A DNA stretch of 64,000 nt from Polyangia bacterium (GCA_030430565.1 JAUIKS010000031.1:62001-126000); one strand, 5' to 3'; positions 43,798 to 52,678 are shown, numbered from the stretch's first letter. Numbers and translations: made by a program. Notes: generated by a model not told the origin, from the letters alone.

Positions 43798-45243
43798 ATG
43801 TCCAAGGCTCCCCCATCCCCGATCCCTGCAGACCTCCCCGCGCGCCTCGACCTCGTCGTCATCGGCGCGGGCCCGGGCGGCTACGTCGCGGCCATCCGCG
43901 CGGCGCAGCTCGGCATGAAGGTCGCCTGTATCGAGAAAGACCCGACGCTCGGCGGCACCTGCCTCAACGTCGGCTGCATCCCCTCCAAGGCGCTGCTCGA
44001 CTCGAGCGAGCGCTACGAGGACATCCGCAAGCACCTGAGGCCCCACGGCATCAAGGTCTCCGGCGTCGAGATCGACGTGACCAAGATGCTGCGCCGCAAA
44101 GACAAGATCGTCCGGCAGCTGACCGGCGGCGTCGACTTCCTGTTCAAGAAGAACGGCATCCACCGGATCCGCGGCCTCGGCAGCCTGCGCGGCGACGGGC
44201 GCGTCGGCGTCTCCGACCCCGAGAACGGGCGGCTGCTCGCCGAGTTGGTCACCGACAAGATCCTGATCGCGACCGGCTCGGTCCCGGCGAGCCTGCGCGG
44301 CGTCGAGTTCGACGGCGACCGCATCGGCACCTCGACCGAGGCGCTCTCGTACCCGAGCGTCCCCGAGCACCTGATGATCATCGGCGCCGGCGTGATCGGC
44401 CTCGAGCTGGGCTCGGTCTGGGCCCGGCTCGGCGCCAAGGTCACGGTGCTCGAGTACCTGCCCTCGCTGCTGGCGATGATGGACCCCGACATCAGCAAGG
44501 CCGCGGCCAAGATCTTCCCGCGCCAGGGCCTCGACTTCGTGTTCAACGCCCGCGTCACCGGGGCGACGCGCCGCGGCGACGTCGTCGACGTGACCTACCA
44601 GGACAAAGCCGACCAGCCCCAGTCGATCTCCGGCGATCGGCTGCTCGTCGCGGTCGGCCGCTGGCCCAACACGCGCGGGCTCAACGCGGAGCAGGTCGGC
44701 CTCACGCTCAACAAGCGCGGCTACATCGAGGTCGACGAGCACTACTTCACGGGCGTCCCCGGCGTCTACGCGATCGGCGACGTCATCCCCGGCATCATGC
44801 TCGCGCACAAGGCCGAGCACGAGGGCGTCGCGGCCGTCGAGCACATGGCCGGCCTCGGCGGGCACGTCAACTACGACGCCATCCCCAACGTCATCTACAC
44901 CCACCCCGAGATCGCCTCGGTCGGCAAGACCGAGCCCGAGCTTAAGGAGGCGGGGATCCCCTACAAGCACGGGAGCTTCCCCTTCGCCGCCAACGGCCGC
45001 GCCAAGGCCATGGGACAGACCGACGGCTTCGTAAAGATCCTCGCCCACGCCGAGACCGACCGCATCCTCGGGGCGCACATCATCGGCCCGCGCGCGAGCG
45101 ACACGATCGCCGAGCTCGCGGTCGCGGTTGAGTTCTCCGCCAGCTCCGAGGACATCGCCCGCAGCGTCCACGCCCACCCGACGCTCGCCGAGGCGATCAA
45201 AGAGGCCGCGCTCGGCGTCGACGGGCGCATGATCAACCTCTGA
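43798..45243 (+). CDS. lpdA: dihydrolipoamide dehydrogenase E3
   Basis: A 481-residue FAD disulfide oxidoreductase. FAD-binding GAGPGGYVAAIRAAQLG, redox-active disulfide Cys55/Cys60 in GGTCLNVGCIPSK, NAD-binding IIGAGVIGLELGSVW, second FAD motif GVYAIGDVIPGIMLAHKA and the C-terminal active-site base HAHPTLAEAIKEA are all present. It reoxidises the lipoyl group of SucB with NAD+ and may also serve pyruvate dehydrogenase or the glycine cleavage system. Last gene of the odh cluster; a GC hairpin lies 38 bp downstream. Confidence 0.97.
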   Translation: MSKAPPSPIPADLPARLDLVVIGAGPGGYVAAIRAAQLGMKVACIEKDPTLGGTCLNVGCIPSKALLDSSERYEDIRKHLRPHGIKVSGVEIDVTKMLRRKDKIVRQLTGGVDFLFKKNGIHRIRGLGSLRGDGRVGVSDPENGRLLAELVTDKILIATGSVPASLRGVEFDGDRIGTSTEALSYPSVPEHLMIIGAGVIGLELGSVWARLGAKVTVLEYLPSLLAMMDPDISKAAAKIFPRQGLDFVFNARVTGATRRGDVVDVTYQDKADQPQSISGDRLLVAVGRWPNTRGLNAEQVGLTLNKRGYIEVDEHYFTGVPGVYAIGDVIPGIMLAHKAEHEGVAAVEHMAGLGGHVNYDAIPNVIYTHPEIASVGKTEPELKEAGIPYKHGSFPFAANGRAKAMGQTDGFVKILAHAETDRILGAHIIGPRASDTIAELAVAVEFSASSEDIARSVHAHPTLAEAIKEAALGVDGRMINL

Positions 45244-45281
45244 GCGGCATCGCACGTCGAGCAGCGCGTCTCGGGGCCCCT

Positions 45282-45299
45282 CGGCCGGGCTCCCGGCCG
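45282..45299 (+). terminator. GC-rich hairpin after lpdA
   Basis: CGGCCGG (45282-45288), GCTC, CCGGCCG (45293-45299): a 7-bp perfect stem 39 nt after the lpdA stop, before the next gene on the same strand. There is no T run, so it may be a weak or factor-dependent terminator. Confidence 0.4.
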
Positions 45300-45336
45300 T
45301 GACGTCGCGGATAATTCGAGATACGGTGACCCGCTC

Positions 45337-46998
45337 ATGACGGTTCGTCGAGGAGGACGTAAGGGCGGCAAAGGCCGTCGCGTTGTCGCCGGCACCGGTC
45401 GGCGCGTCGTCGCCGGCGCCAAGAAGCGCACCGCCGGTGACGCGGGCGCGCTATCGACAAAGACCCTCGACGATCGCCCGCTCGCGATCGCCATGAGCCG
45501 CGATCACAAGCGCCTGCTCGTCACGCTCCCGCACGAGCTGTGGGTGGTCAACGCCCAGACCCTCGAGGTCGAGCGCAGCGTCGCGATCAAGGCCGAGCGC
45601 CCCTCGGTCAGCGAGGCGCCGAGCGACGGGCAGCTGTGGATGGGCGGGCACCACCTGTTTCGCGGCAACCTCTACGCGACCAGCAGCGCCAAGGTCGGCA
45701 GCAAGCTCGGCGGCTTCGTCGATCGCGTCTGCGTGCTTCGGCCCGGCCTGGTGTGCGGCGTCGGCTCGCACGGCGAGGTCCTGTGGAACGCCGAGAGCGA
45801 GTCGATCAGCCACCGGCGCAAGGTCAGCGAGCGCACGCTGACCGGCCTCGTCGCGACGCCGCGCGGCCGCGCGATCTGGTCCGACGGCAGCCAGGACGCG
45901 TGGGTCATCGATCCCGATCACCCCTCGGGCTACATGCGGCTGCGGCTCAAGACCACCAGCGAGGTCGCGGTCGAGCGCGAGGGGATCGCCGGTCTCCACG
46001 TCACGACGACCGGGCGCTGCGTGCTCGCGGCCCGCGACGGCGCGATCGCCTGGACCACCCCCGGGCTGCGCTTTGAGACCGAGCGCTTCCTCCCGAGTAA
46101 ACTCGCCGCCAACGCCAACCGGGCGACGCCGCTCGACCTCGCGGGCGACGCCCGCTGGATCTACGTGCTGCGCCCGCGCGGGCTCCTGCAGCGCTTCTTG
46201 ATCGAGCAGCCGCCGATCCCCGACGACGTCGAGGACCCGCCCGACCCGCTCCCGCTCGCGGAGGAGTGTCGCCTGCGCTGGCCGGCGAGCTGCGTGTCGC
46301 TGCTGATCCCGCCCTACGCCTCCGAAGATGTCCTGGCGAGCGCGCTGATCCTCGGCGGGCCGCAGGCCGACGGGATGCTCGGTCGACTGTGGCGCCAGCC
46401 GCTCGCCGCGCTCGAGTGGAAGCCGCTGGAGCTAGGCCTAGACGCGCGCGCGCTCGTCGAGTCGCTCCCCCCCGAGGCCCCCCGCACAGTCAGCTTCGTC
46501 GCGACCCGCAGCAAGCTCAAGGGCCCCGACGTGGTCCCGCTGCAGGCGCTCCGCGTCGATGATGTCCTTAAGGCCAGCGGCGGGCTGCACATCACCCAGC
46601 GCCACGGCTCGCTGCTCGAGCGCCCGGTCGCGCGCAAGCCCGCAGGCGAGGTCATGCCCGGCGACGCGGCGCTGCTGCCCGCGATGGTCCGCGCGCGCGA
46701 GGGCACCGCCCGACCCGCGATGCTGCTGTGGCCCGGCGTCCCCGACAAGGACGCCCAGCCGCCCGAGCCGCAGTGGCTGATCTGGGGCGATCGCCCGCGC
46801 GGCTGGATGCCGGTGAGCACGCCGAGCATCCGCAAGCAGGGCTGGTCACGCACCGACCTGTTCCCCTGGCAGGTCGCGCTCGCCCGCCGGCCCGAGCTCG
46901 CGGGCAACCGCGCGCCGCTGCCCGAGAAGTGGCACGACAAGAGCCTGTTCGAAGCGCTCAAGCGCGAGTGCAAACACCTGCTCAAGGTCATCTGGTAG
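45337..46998 (+). CDS. unrecognised protein, probable beta-propeller
   Basis: A 553-residue protein. The N-terminal 30 residues are strongly basic and repetitive (RRGGRKGGKGRRVV, then RRVVAG again), possibly nucleic-acid binding. The rest looks like a beta-propeller built of short blades: PLAIAMSRDHKRLLVTL, ELWVVNAQTLEVERSV, LVCGVGSHGEVLWNAE, RAIWSDGSQDAWVIDP, VLAARDGAIAWTT. No signal peptide and no catalytic motif, so a cytosolic scaffold is plausible. It begins 93 bp after lpdA on the same strand, so partial read-through from the odh operon is possible. Ends at a strong convergent hairpin. Confidence 0.68.
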   Translation: MTVRRGGRKGGKGRRVVAGTGRRVVAGAKKRTAGDAGALSTKTLDDRPLAIAMSRDHKRLLVTLPHELWVVNAQTLEVERSVAIKAERPSVSEAPSDGQLWMGGHHLFRGNLYATSSAKVGSKLGGFVDRVCVLRPGLVCGVGSHGEVLWNAESESISHRRKVSERTLTGLVATPRGRAIWSDGSQDAWVIDPDHPSGYMRLRLKTTSEVAVEREGIAGLHVTTTGRCVLAARDGAIAWTTPGLRFETERFLPSKLAANANRATPLDLAGDARWIYVLRPRGLLQRFLIEQPPIPDDVEDPPDPLPLAEECRLRWPASCVSLLIPPYASEDVLASALILGGPQADGMLGRLWRQPLAALEWKPLELGLDARALVESLPPEAPRTVSFVATRSKLKGPDVVPLQALRVDDVLKASGGLHITQRHGSLLERPVARKPAGEVMPGDAALLPAMVRAREGTARPAMLLWPGVPDKDAQPPEPQWLIWGDRPRGWMPVSTPSIRKQGWSRTDLFPWQVALARRPELAGNRAPLPEKWHDKSLFEALKRECKHLLKVIW

Positions 46999-47026
46999 CG
47001 AGCGGGCCGGCGCGTCGCTTCGAACG

Positions 47027-47060
47027 AGACGCCGCGCTCGCTCGGGCGAGCGCGGCGTCT
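47027..47060. terminator. strong bidirectional hairpin between convergent genes
   Basis: A perfect 15-bp inverted repeat (47027-47041 and 47046-47060, loop TCGG) lies 28 bp after the propeller gene stop and 20 bp after the stop of the convergent lipoprotein gene. It should terminate transcription from both sides. Confidence 0.75.
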
Positions 47061-47080
47061 GACCTTCGCGCCTCGAGCCG

Positions 47081-48685
47081 CTACTGCGGCACGATCTGGG
47101 CGTTGAGGCCGGCGCCCGTCATGTCCGAGTAGGTGTAGGGGCTGACCAGGCCGGTGACCTGATCGACGATCGAGTAGTTGTCCGGATCGATCTTGAACGC
47201 TCGGCTCGCGCCCTCATCAACGACCCAGACGTAGCCCTCGGCGTCGATGCTGACACCCACCGGCGTCGAGCAGCCGGCGATGGCCACGTGCTGGCTGATC
47301 CACTGCATGTTCTCGGTGTCCCAGACCGCGAGGCCGCAGGGGCTGTTCTTGGCGATGAAGGCCCGCCCCTCGAGGTCGACCTGCAGGCCGCGCAGGCAGC
47401 TCGCGTTCGTCGACCCGGCCAGCGACCACGACTCGTTCTGCTTGTCGAAGCGGTAGACGTTGCCGTTGCCGCAGCCGGCCGCGTAGGTGTTGCCCTGTAG
47501 ATCCAGGCCCATGCCGTAGATCCACCCGCCCGCGTTGCCGTAGTGGGTCGCCTGGTAGTCCTGACCGTCGATCTTCACGACCGGGCCGTTGCTGCCCCAG
47601 CCGGTGACCCAGAAGTTGTTCTCCGAGTCGATCGCGCCGCCGTAGGGGCCCCAGGTTTCACCGGACCAATTGTTCACCTGCACCTCGGTGATGGTCGCGC
47701 CGTCCTCGCCGTTGAGCAGGCGGAAGTTGCCGGTGTTCTGGCCCGAGTTGTACCAACCGACCCAGACGTCGCCCATGCCGAACTCGCAGGTGAACTCGTC
47801 CTGCGGACCGATGTTCCAGCTGACCGGGCGCGGCCCGGAGGTGCCAGTCGCCGGCAGCGAAACGTTCCACAGCACGCACTCGTCCTGGCCCCACGCGAGC
47901 ACGTCGTTGGGACCCTGCGAGGTCTCGATCGTGTTGTTGTTATTGCTGTCGACGCAGTCGTCCTCCTCGGCCGCGATCATGGAGATGCCGCCGTTGCGGT
48001 TGACCACGACCGCGAACTTGCCGTCAGCGCTGACCGAGGTGCGCGAGGGGTCCTGGGCCCCGGGCGGGCCCGAGGTGTAGCGCGCGACCTCGGTCGCGGT
48101 CGCGGTGTCGACCTTCGAGACCGTGCCCTGCGGCGAGTTCGAGATCCAGATGTAGGAGAAGTCGAAGTCGGGCGGCTGCTGCATCTGCTGGTCGCAGGGG
48201 ACGTTCAGGCAGCTGTTCGAGCAGGCGTCGTTGTCGACATCGTTGCCGTCGTCGCACTCCTCGCCACCGTTGACCTGGCCGTCACCGCAGACGGGCTCGT
48301 CGCCGTCACCGTCTCCGTCTCCGTCTCCGTCGCCGTCTCCGTCTCCGTCTCCGTCGCCGTCGCCGTCGCCGTCACCGTCTCCGTCTCCGTCTCCGTCTCC
48401 GTCGCCGTCGCCGTCTCCGTCGCCGTCTCCGTCTCCGTCGCCGTCGCCGTCTCCGTCACCGTCGCCGATCGTCGTACCGTCCTCTGTCTCCGAACCACCC
48501 GGGTCCGTCGTCGCGCCGGTTTGACCGTCGGTGTTCGAGTCGGGGCCGGCCGAAGGATCCGTGGTCGAGGTGTCCGCGTCGGAGTCGCCGGAGTCGCTGT
48601 CGACAGAGCTGTCCCCACACCCGGTCACCGCGAGCAGCGGGACCACGAGCGAGACCACCAGGAATTCACGAGACCAGGTACGCAT
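47081..48685 (-). CDS. lipoprotein with (Gly-Asp)28 linker, DUF4215 motif and NHL-like propeller
   Basis: A 534-residue lipoprotein. Signal peptide with lipobox AVTGC, then a Ser/Thr/Asp linker and 28 consecutive Gly-Asp dipeptides (DNA 48299-48466, a hexanucleotide microsatellite). A DUF4215-type Cys motif follows (CGDGQVNGGEECDDGND, then DACSNSC). The C-terminal 330 residues contain NHL/Vgb-like blades (YIWISNSPQGTVSKVDTAT; NNFWVTGWGSNGPVVKIDG; GLDLQGNTYAAGCGNGNVYR; IDAEGYVWVVDEGASRAFKI). The propeller probably binds a ligand or protein at the cell surface; no lyase residues can be asserted. ATG 48685 is chosen because it starts the signal peptide. Confidence 0.85.
   Translation of the reverse strand: MRTWSREFLVVSLVVPLLAVTGCGDSSVDSDSGDSDADTSTTDPSAGPDSNTDGQTGATTDPGGSETEDGTTIGDGDGDGDGDGDGDGDGDGDGDGDGDGDGDGDGDGDGDGDGDGDGDGDGDGDGDGDEPVCGDGQVNGGEECDDGNDVDNDACSNSCLNVPCDQQMQQPPDFDFSYIWISNSPQGTVSKVDTATATEVARYTSGPPGAQDPSRTSVSADGKFAVVVNRNGGISMIAAEEDDCVDSNNNNTIETSQGPNDVLAWGQDECVLWNVSLPATGTSGPRPVSWNIGPQDEFTCEFGMGDVWVGWYNSGQNTGNFRLLNGEDGATITEVQVNNWSGETWGPYGGAIDSENNFWVTGWGSNGPVVKIDGQDYQATHYGNAGGWIYGMGLDLQGNTYAAGCGNGNVYRFDKQNESWSLAGSTNASCLRGLQVDLEGRAFIAKNSPCGLAVWDTENMQWISQHVAIAGCSTPVGVSIDAEGYVWVVDEGASRAFKIDPDNYSIVDQVTGLVSPYTYSDMTGAGLNAQIVPQ
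48299..48466. repeat. hexanucleotide microsatellite (GTCGCC/GTCTCC/GTCACC)28
   Basis: Twenty-eight in-frame hexamers encode 28 Gly-Asp dipeptides of the lipoprotein on the minus strand. Because the unit is 6 bp, copy-number change keeps the frame and would alter linker length only. Confidence 0.9.
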
Positions 48686-48817
48686 GTTGATAAAACAATA
48701 AAGAAAAACGCGCGCGGATGAGGTGTTCTCCCCCGTCCGCACGCGTGAGATCTCGAGGGGTTCCCCCTGTTCACGAACCGGCCGCGCGCGCCCGCGCTGG
48801 CGCTGGCGCCGCGGCCG

Positions 48818-50065
48818 TCAGGCCTCGATGATCGCCTTCACCTCGTCGGTCGAGAGCGTGTGGTCCTGACGCTTGGCTGCCTGAAAGACCTTGTCGACCA
48901 GCGCCTCCGAGGTCTCGTAGCCGTGCTCGCGCAGCCAGTAGACCACGTTCGACTTGCCGCTGTAGTGCCCGATCTCGATCTCCTGCCGGCGCCCGAACAC
49001 ACCGGCCGGGACCGAGGAGTAGACGCGATCCTCTAGCTCGGAGTCGCCCTGCTTCTGGGCCTTGATGATCGCCGCGGCGTGCACACCCGTCGCGGTCCTG
49101 AACGCGTCGCGCCCGGACAGCGGGTAGCTCGGGTGGATCGGCACCCCCGTGTACTCGCTGACCTTCTGCACGTACTCGACGAGGCACGAGAGGTCGTGCT
49201 GCTCGGTGTCGAGCAGGCCCAGCAGGTAGAGGTTCAGCAGCAGCAGATCGATCGAGGTGTTGCCGACCCGCTCGCCGATGCCGAGGCCGCAGCCGTGCAC
49301 GCGGTGCACGCCCCACTCGAAGGCGTAAAGGCCCAGCGCGAGCGCCATCCCGCGATCGTTGTGCCCGTGCCAGTCGAGCTCGACGCGCTCCTCGACGTCC
49401 ATCGCGCGCAAAAGGCCCTTGGTGAAGTTGAGGAGGTTGCGCAGGCCGTCCGGGGTCGCGTGCCCCACCGTGTCGCAGAGCACGAGGCGCGTCGCGCCCT
49501 CGTCGATCGCGGTGCGGAACAGCAGGTCGAGCGTCATCGGGTGCGAGCGCGTCGTGTCCTCGGTGACGAACGAGGCCGGCAGGCCGTTGCCGACGATCAG
49601 CTTGATCGCGTCGCGCGTGTGCTTGACGAGCCGCTGCGTGTCCCAGCCCTCGGCGTAGCTGCGGATCGGGCTCGAGCCGATGAACGCGGTGATCTCGATC
49701 GGCACGCCGACGCGCTGCGAGATGTCGATGATCGGCGTGATGTCGGCGGCGACGGTCCGCGCCGCGCAGTTCGGCGTGAGGTTGAGCTTCTCCTCGACGA
49801 TCAGGCGCAGCAGCTGCTCGACGTCCTCCTGCGCGCGCGTGCCCGCGCCCGGCAGCCCGAGGTTGAGGCACTGGATCCCGAGCCGATCCATGTAGCGGAG
49901 CAGCTCCATCTTCTGCTCGATCGTCGGGTCCTTCACCGACGGCGACTGCAGCCCGTCGCGGATGGTCTCGTCGACGAAGCGCGGCGGTCTGCGGAGCAGC
50001 GGCCCCGTGCGCTCGCGCTCGTTCCAGTCGTAGATAAGGGCCGCGGTGTTGTGCTGCTGATCCAT
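48818..50065 (-). CDS. isopropylmalate/homocitrate-synthase-like (HMGL domain) enzyme
   Basis: A 415-residue enzyme of the DRE-TIM metallolyase family. The signature RFVDETIRDGLQSPSV carries the metal-binding Asp and catalytic Arg; the barrel continues with CLNLGLPGAG, ITAFIGSSPIRSYAE, VLCDTVGHATPDGLR, LDWHGHNDRGMALA (HxH metal ligands) and HGCGLGIGERVGNTSID. A C-terminal part extends past the barrel (TGVHAAAIIKA, YSSVPAGVFGR). It lacks the LeuA regulatory domain, so it could be an isopropylmalate, homocitrate, citramalate or related synthase. AGGAG lies 8 nt upstream of the ATG at 50065. It sits between the odh and kor genes. Confidence 0.85.
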   Translation of the reverse strand: MDQQHNTAALIYDWNERERTGPLLRRPPRFVDETIRDGLQSPSVKDPTIEQKMELLRYMDRLGIQCLNLGLPGAGTRAQEDVEQLLRLIVEEKLNLTPNCAARTVAADITPIIDISQRVGVPIEITAFIGSSPIRSYAEGWDTQRLVKHTRDAIKLIVGNGLPASFVTEDTTRSHPMTLDLLFRTAIDEGATRLVLCDTVGHATPDGLRNLLNFTKGLLRAMDVEERVELDWHGHNDRGMALALGLYAFEWGVHRVHGCGLGIGERVGNTSIDLLLLNLYLLGLLDTEQHDLSCLVEYVQKVSEYTGVPIHPSYPLSGRDAFRTATGVHAAAIIKAQKQGDSELEDRVYSSVPAGVFGRRQEIEIGHYSGKSNVVYWLREHGYETSEALVDKVFQAAKRQDHTLSTDEVKAIIEA

Positions 50066-50233
50066 CCCAGCTCCTGAAGAAACGCTCGAGTTCGTCACGT
50101 CGAGCTCGCGCGGACAGGCGCGCGGCGGTCCACGCGACCTCGACTTATTAAACAGTCTAATCCCTCGTCGCGCGGCGCAGGGACGCCGCCCCGCCGCCGT
50201 GACTTGACTTAACTCTTACGCGCGCGCCGAGCC

Positions 50234-51256
50234 CTACGAGGCGGTGGCCATCTGCAGGCCCTCCATCCGGAAGAACGCCCGCAGCTCGTCCAGCAAGCCG
50301 ACGAACAGCAGCGGCACGATGTCCTCGTCGTCGTCGACCTCATCGAGCAGCAGGTCCCGCATGATGATGATCGCGTCGAGCCGCGCCTCCTGCTCGTCCT
50401 GCTTCGGCTGCCCGACGAAGGTCACGTAGGTCCGCGGGTTGACGCCGTCGGCGACCTGCGCCTTCGTCGGCCGCGTCTGGACCAAGATCGGCGCGTTCGC
50501 GACGCGCTGCAGCACCGGCTCGGGCACCTCGGTGAGCACCTCTTCCTCGAATTGGGCGCGCAGCGCGTCGCTCTCGCTGCTCTCGAGCGGCTCGCGCTCA
50601 CCGGCGCTCTGGGCGTCGAGCTCGAGGACCTTCAGCATCGCCACTTTCGCGCCCTCGCGATCGCCGTGTGACTCGCGGACGAGCCCGAGCTGATAGTGCA
50701 GATCGGGATCCTCGGGGTCCGCCTCGATCGCCTGCTCGAGGGCGCGCAGCGCCGCCTCGGTCTGACCGCCCGCCTCGAGCACGAGCGCGCGCGTGCTCAA
50801 GTAGATGGGGTCGCCCTTGCGCTCATCCGAGATGCTCTCGAGCACCTCGAGCGCCTCCTCGACGTCATCGTCATCCAGGCGGATCTGCGCGAGCAGCAGC
50901 TTGCCCTGATCCTTCGACTCCGCCTCGATGGAATCGCGCGCGAGCAGGGTGCGGAGCACCGCCTCGGCCTCCTGCAGGTCGTTTCCGCTCGCGGCCAGAC
51001 ACTCGGCGCAGTCGAGATAGATCTCGGCGTGATCAGCGTCGAGATCGACGGCCTGCTGCAGGTACCCCGCCGCGTTCTCGAGTCGCCCCTCGGCCCACGC
51101 GATCAAGCCGCTGAGATGAAGCACGCGCACGTGATTCTCTCCCACCAGCCGCTGGGCCTCCTCGAGGGCCAGCTCAGCGCGCTCGAGGTTCTCGTCCTCA
51201 ACGGCCTGGAGGCCGCGATCGATGACAGCGTCGACGGAGTCCGCAGCGCGATTCAT
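50234..51256 (-). CDS. TPR protein with degenerate zincin-like C-terminal domain
   Basis: A 340-residue protein. About 200 residues of TPR-like helix pairs (LERAELALEEAQRLVGE, AAGYLQQAVDLDADHAEIYL, ALRALEQAIEADPEDPDLHY) come first. The C-terminal part (FEEEVLTEVPEPVLQRVANA, VQTRPTKAQVADGVNPRTY, LDAIIIMRDLLLDEV) resembles the small zincin-like metallopeptidase family in its start (L-P-E-x-x ... V-x-x-x-P), but the HExxH is missing, so it would be inactive. Probably a protein-interaction factor in the cytosol. ATG 51256 is chosen over 51274. Divergent from the next gene across 38 bp. Confidence 0.75.
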   Translation of the reverse strand: MNRAADSVDAVIDRGLQAVEDENLERAELALEEAQRLVGENHVRVLHLSGLIAWAEGRLENAAGYLQQAVDLDADHAEIYLDCAECLAASGNDLQEAEAVLRTLLARDSIEAESKDQGKLLLAQIRLDDDDVEEALEVLESISDERKGDPIYLSTRALVLEAGGQTEAALRALEQAIEADPEDPDLHYQLGLVRESHGDREGAKVAMLKVLELDAQSAGEREPLESSESDALRAQFEEEVLTEVPEPVLQRVANAPILVQTRPTKAQVADGVNPRTYVTFVGQPKQDEQEARLDAIIIMRDLLLDEVDDDEDIVPLLFVGLLDELRAFFRMEGLQMATAS

Positions 51257-51294
51257 GGGCGGACTGTACCCCAAGCGTGTACGCTCGCCGGACC

Positions 51295-51894
51295 ATGCGA
51301 GCGTCCCCGGCGACCAGCGCGAACGCGCCGCGCGTGAGCGCGCTCATGGAGCTACTCGGGGAGCGATGGGTCCTGACGCTTGCGACGAACGCGCGCGACG
51401 CTGTGGATCAAGCGCCGTACCCGACCCCGCTGTTCTACGCGTCGATCGACCTCACTCGCTGGATCGCCCGCCCGGCGCCCGCGCTGCTGTTCGCCAGCGC
51501 GCCGCGATCGACCCACGGGCGGCACATCGGCGCCGGACCCACGCTCGCTGGCGCCGCGCTGTACCTCGAGACCGAGCGCGTCGAAGAGCTGCGCGGCGTT
51601 CAGCTGCGAGGCGTCATTCTCCGCGCAGATCAACTGGCCGCGCCGATCGCCGACGCGCTGCGCTCGACCTACCTCGCGCGTCACCCGGTCGCCGCTCCGC
51701 TGCTCGCCCGGCAAAAAAACCGGCCAGCCGACCAAAGCGCGCACGCCCTCTACGCGCTCGCTATCACCTGGGCCAAGATCACCGACAACCGGGTCCGCTT
51801 CGGGCACCATGAGATCCTCCAGTTTCCGGACCCCTGGGCTGAATTCGACGATCTGGACGGAGAGCCACCCGACGAGGCCTCGAATAATTTTTAA
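51295..51894 (+). CDS. pyridoxamine 5'-phosphate oxidase-like flavin-binding protein
   Basis: A 199-residue protein resembling the split-barrel PNPOx-like/UPF0306 group: MELLGERWVLTLATNARD at the N-terminus, PYPTPLFYASIDLTRWI, LLFASAPRSTHGRHIGAGP (flavin-phosphate region) and LYLETERVEELRGVQLRG with a C-terminal FPDPW. These proteins bind FMN or F420 and their substrates are often unknown. Ends in an AT-rich tail (ASNNF, stop TAA) 28 bp before the next gene. Confidence 0.7.
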   Translation: MRASPATSANAPRVSALMELLGERWVLTLATNARDAVDQAPYPTPLFYASIDLTRWIARPAPALLFASAPRSTHGRHIGAGPTLAGAALYLETERVEELRGVQLRGVILRADQLAAPIADALRSTYLARHPVAAPLLARQKNRPADQSAHALYALAITWAKITDNRVRFGHHEILQFPDPWAEFDDLDGEPPDEASNNF

Positions 51895-51922
51895 CGGCCC
51901 CGCGTCCCACGCTTGGAGTTCT

Positions 51923-52543
51923 ATGCTCTCTCGCCGAACCTGGATTCACATCGTTCCGCTCACCGGCCTCTCTTTGGCCTTTTCCGCGCAGGCGCGGGCT
52001 GCAGGCGCGCTCGCGGTCGCGGCGCCGAACAAGGCGGTCGGTGCGATCGTCGCCGCCACCATCGGCGCGACGGCGCAGATTTCCACCGTCGACTCCCTGG
52101 CCCCGACTCAGCTCGGGCTCGGCACGGTGGTCGTCGACATCGGCTCCCGGGTCCATCTCCCCGCCGACGCGCGCGCGAGCCGCATGTTCCTCGACGACGC
52201 GCGCAACGCCCCCAAGCTCGGCGGCAACATCCGCGACGCCCTCGCGCTGCACCGGCCTGACCTAAAGGACCAATTCGCGGCCAACCACAGGGCGTGGACT
52301 CGGAGCTTCGCGCGCAACATCATGGCTTGGAATCACGCGCTCGAGAAATCCCCGGTTCGCGGCCAGCGAATCGCGGATGTCCACGGCCGCCACGCGCTGC
52401 TGAACTGGGTCGGCGCGACCCTGGAGCCGAAGTCGAGCAACAAGGGCCCGGCCGCGCTCGCGCGGCTGCCTCGAGAGCCAGACTCGAGCACGCTCCAGGC
52501 CTACATTCGCTACATCGACTCGCTGGTCGCGGCCGTCCGCTGA
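51923..52543 (+). CDS. exported protein resembling a shortened ZnuA/TroA metal-binding protein
   Basis: A 206-residue protein with a signal peptide (IHIVPLTGLSLAFSAQARA). Its second half looks like the C-lobe of cluster A-I metal ABC-transporter binding proteins: HRPDLKDQFAANHRAWTRSF (inter-lobe helix), QRIADVHGRHALLNWVGATL and EPKSSNKGPAALARL. The N-lobe is clearly shorter than in ZnuA (about 300 residues in total), and the His ligands of the site are not all evident; His in RIADVHG may be one. No permease or ATPase gene is adjacent. So either a metal chaperone-like relic or a diverged binding protein. A hairpin terminator follows at 52603-52628. Confidence 0.55.
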   Translation: MLSRRTWIHIVPLTGLSLAFSAQARAAGALAVAAPNKAVGAIVAATIGATAQISTVDSLAPTQLGLGTVVVDIGSRVHLPADARASRMFLDDARNAPKLGGNIRDALALHRPDLKDQFAANHRAWTRSFARNIMAWNHALEKSPVRGQRIADVHGRHALLNWVGATLEPKSSNKGPAALARLPREPDSSTLQAYIRYIDSLVAAVR

Positions 52544-52602
52544 GCGGATCCACCGCGAGCGAGCGAGCTGAAAGAGCAACACGACCGTCAGGCGCGTCGA
52601 CG

Positions 52603-52628
52603 CGGCGCTCTCCGAGCTGAGAGCGCCG
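52603..52628 (+). terminator. hairpin after the ZnuA-like gene
   Basis: A perfect 10-bp stem CGGCGCTCTC (52603-52612), loop CGAGCT, GAGAGCGCCG (52619-52628), 60 bp after the stop and before the kor promoter region. Followed only by TT, so strength is uncertain. Confidence 0.6.
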
Positions 52629-52678
52629 TTGATGCGCGATGGTGTGCACTCACTCACTCGTCACAACGCGTCAGTTTG

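Noticed and set aside
42421..45255. Very long minus-strand frame over sucB and lpdA
   Set aside because: Antisense shadow of two genes with unmistakable catalytic motifs.
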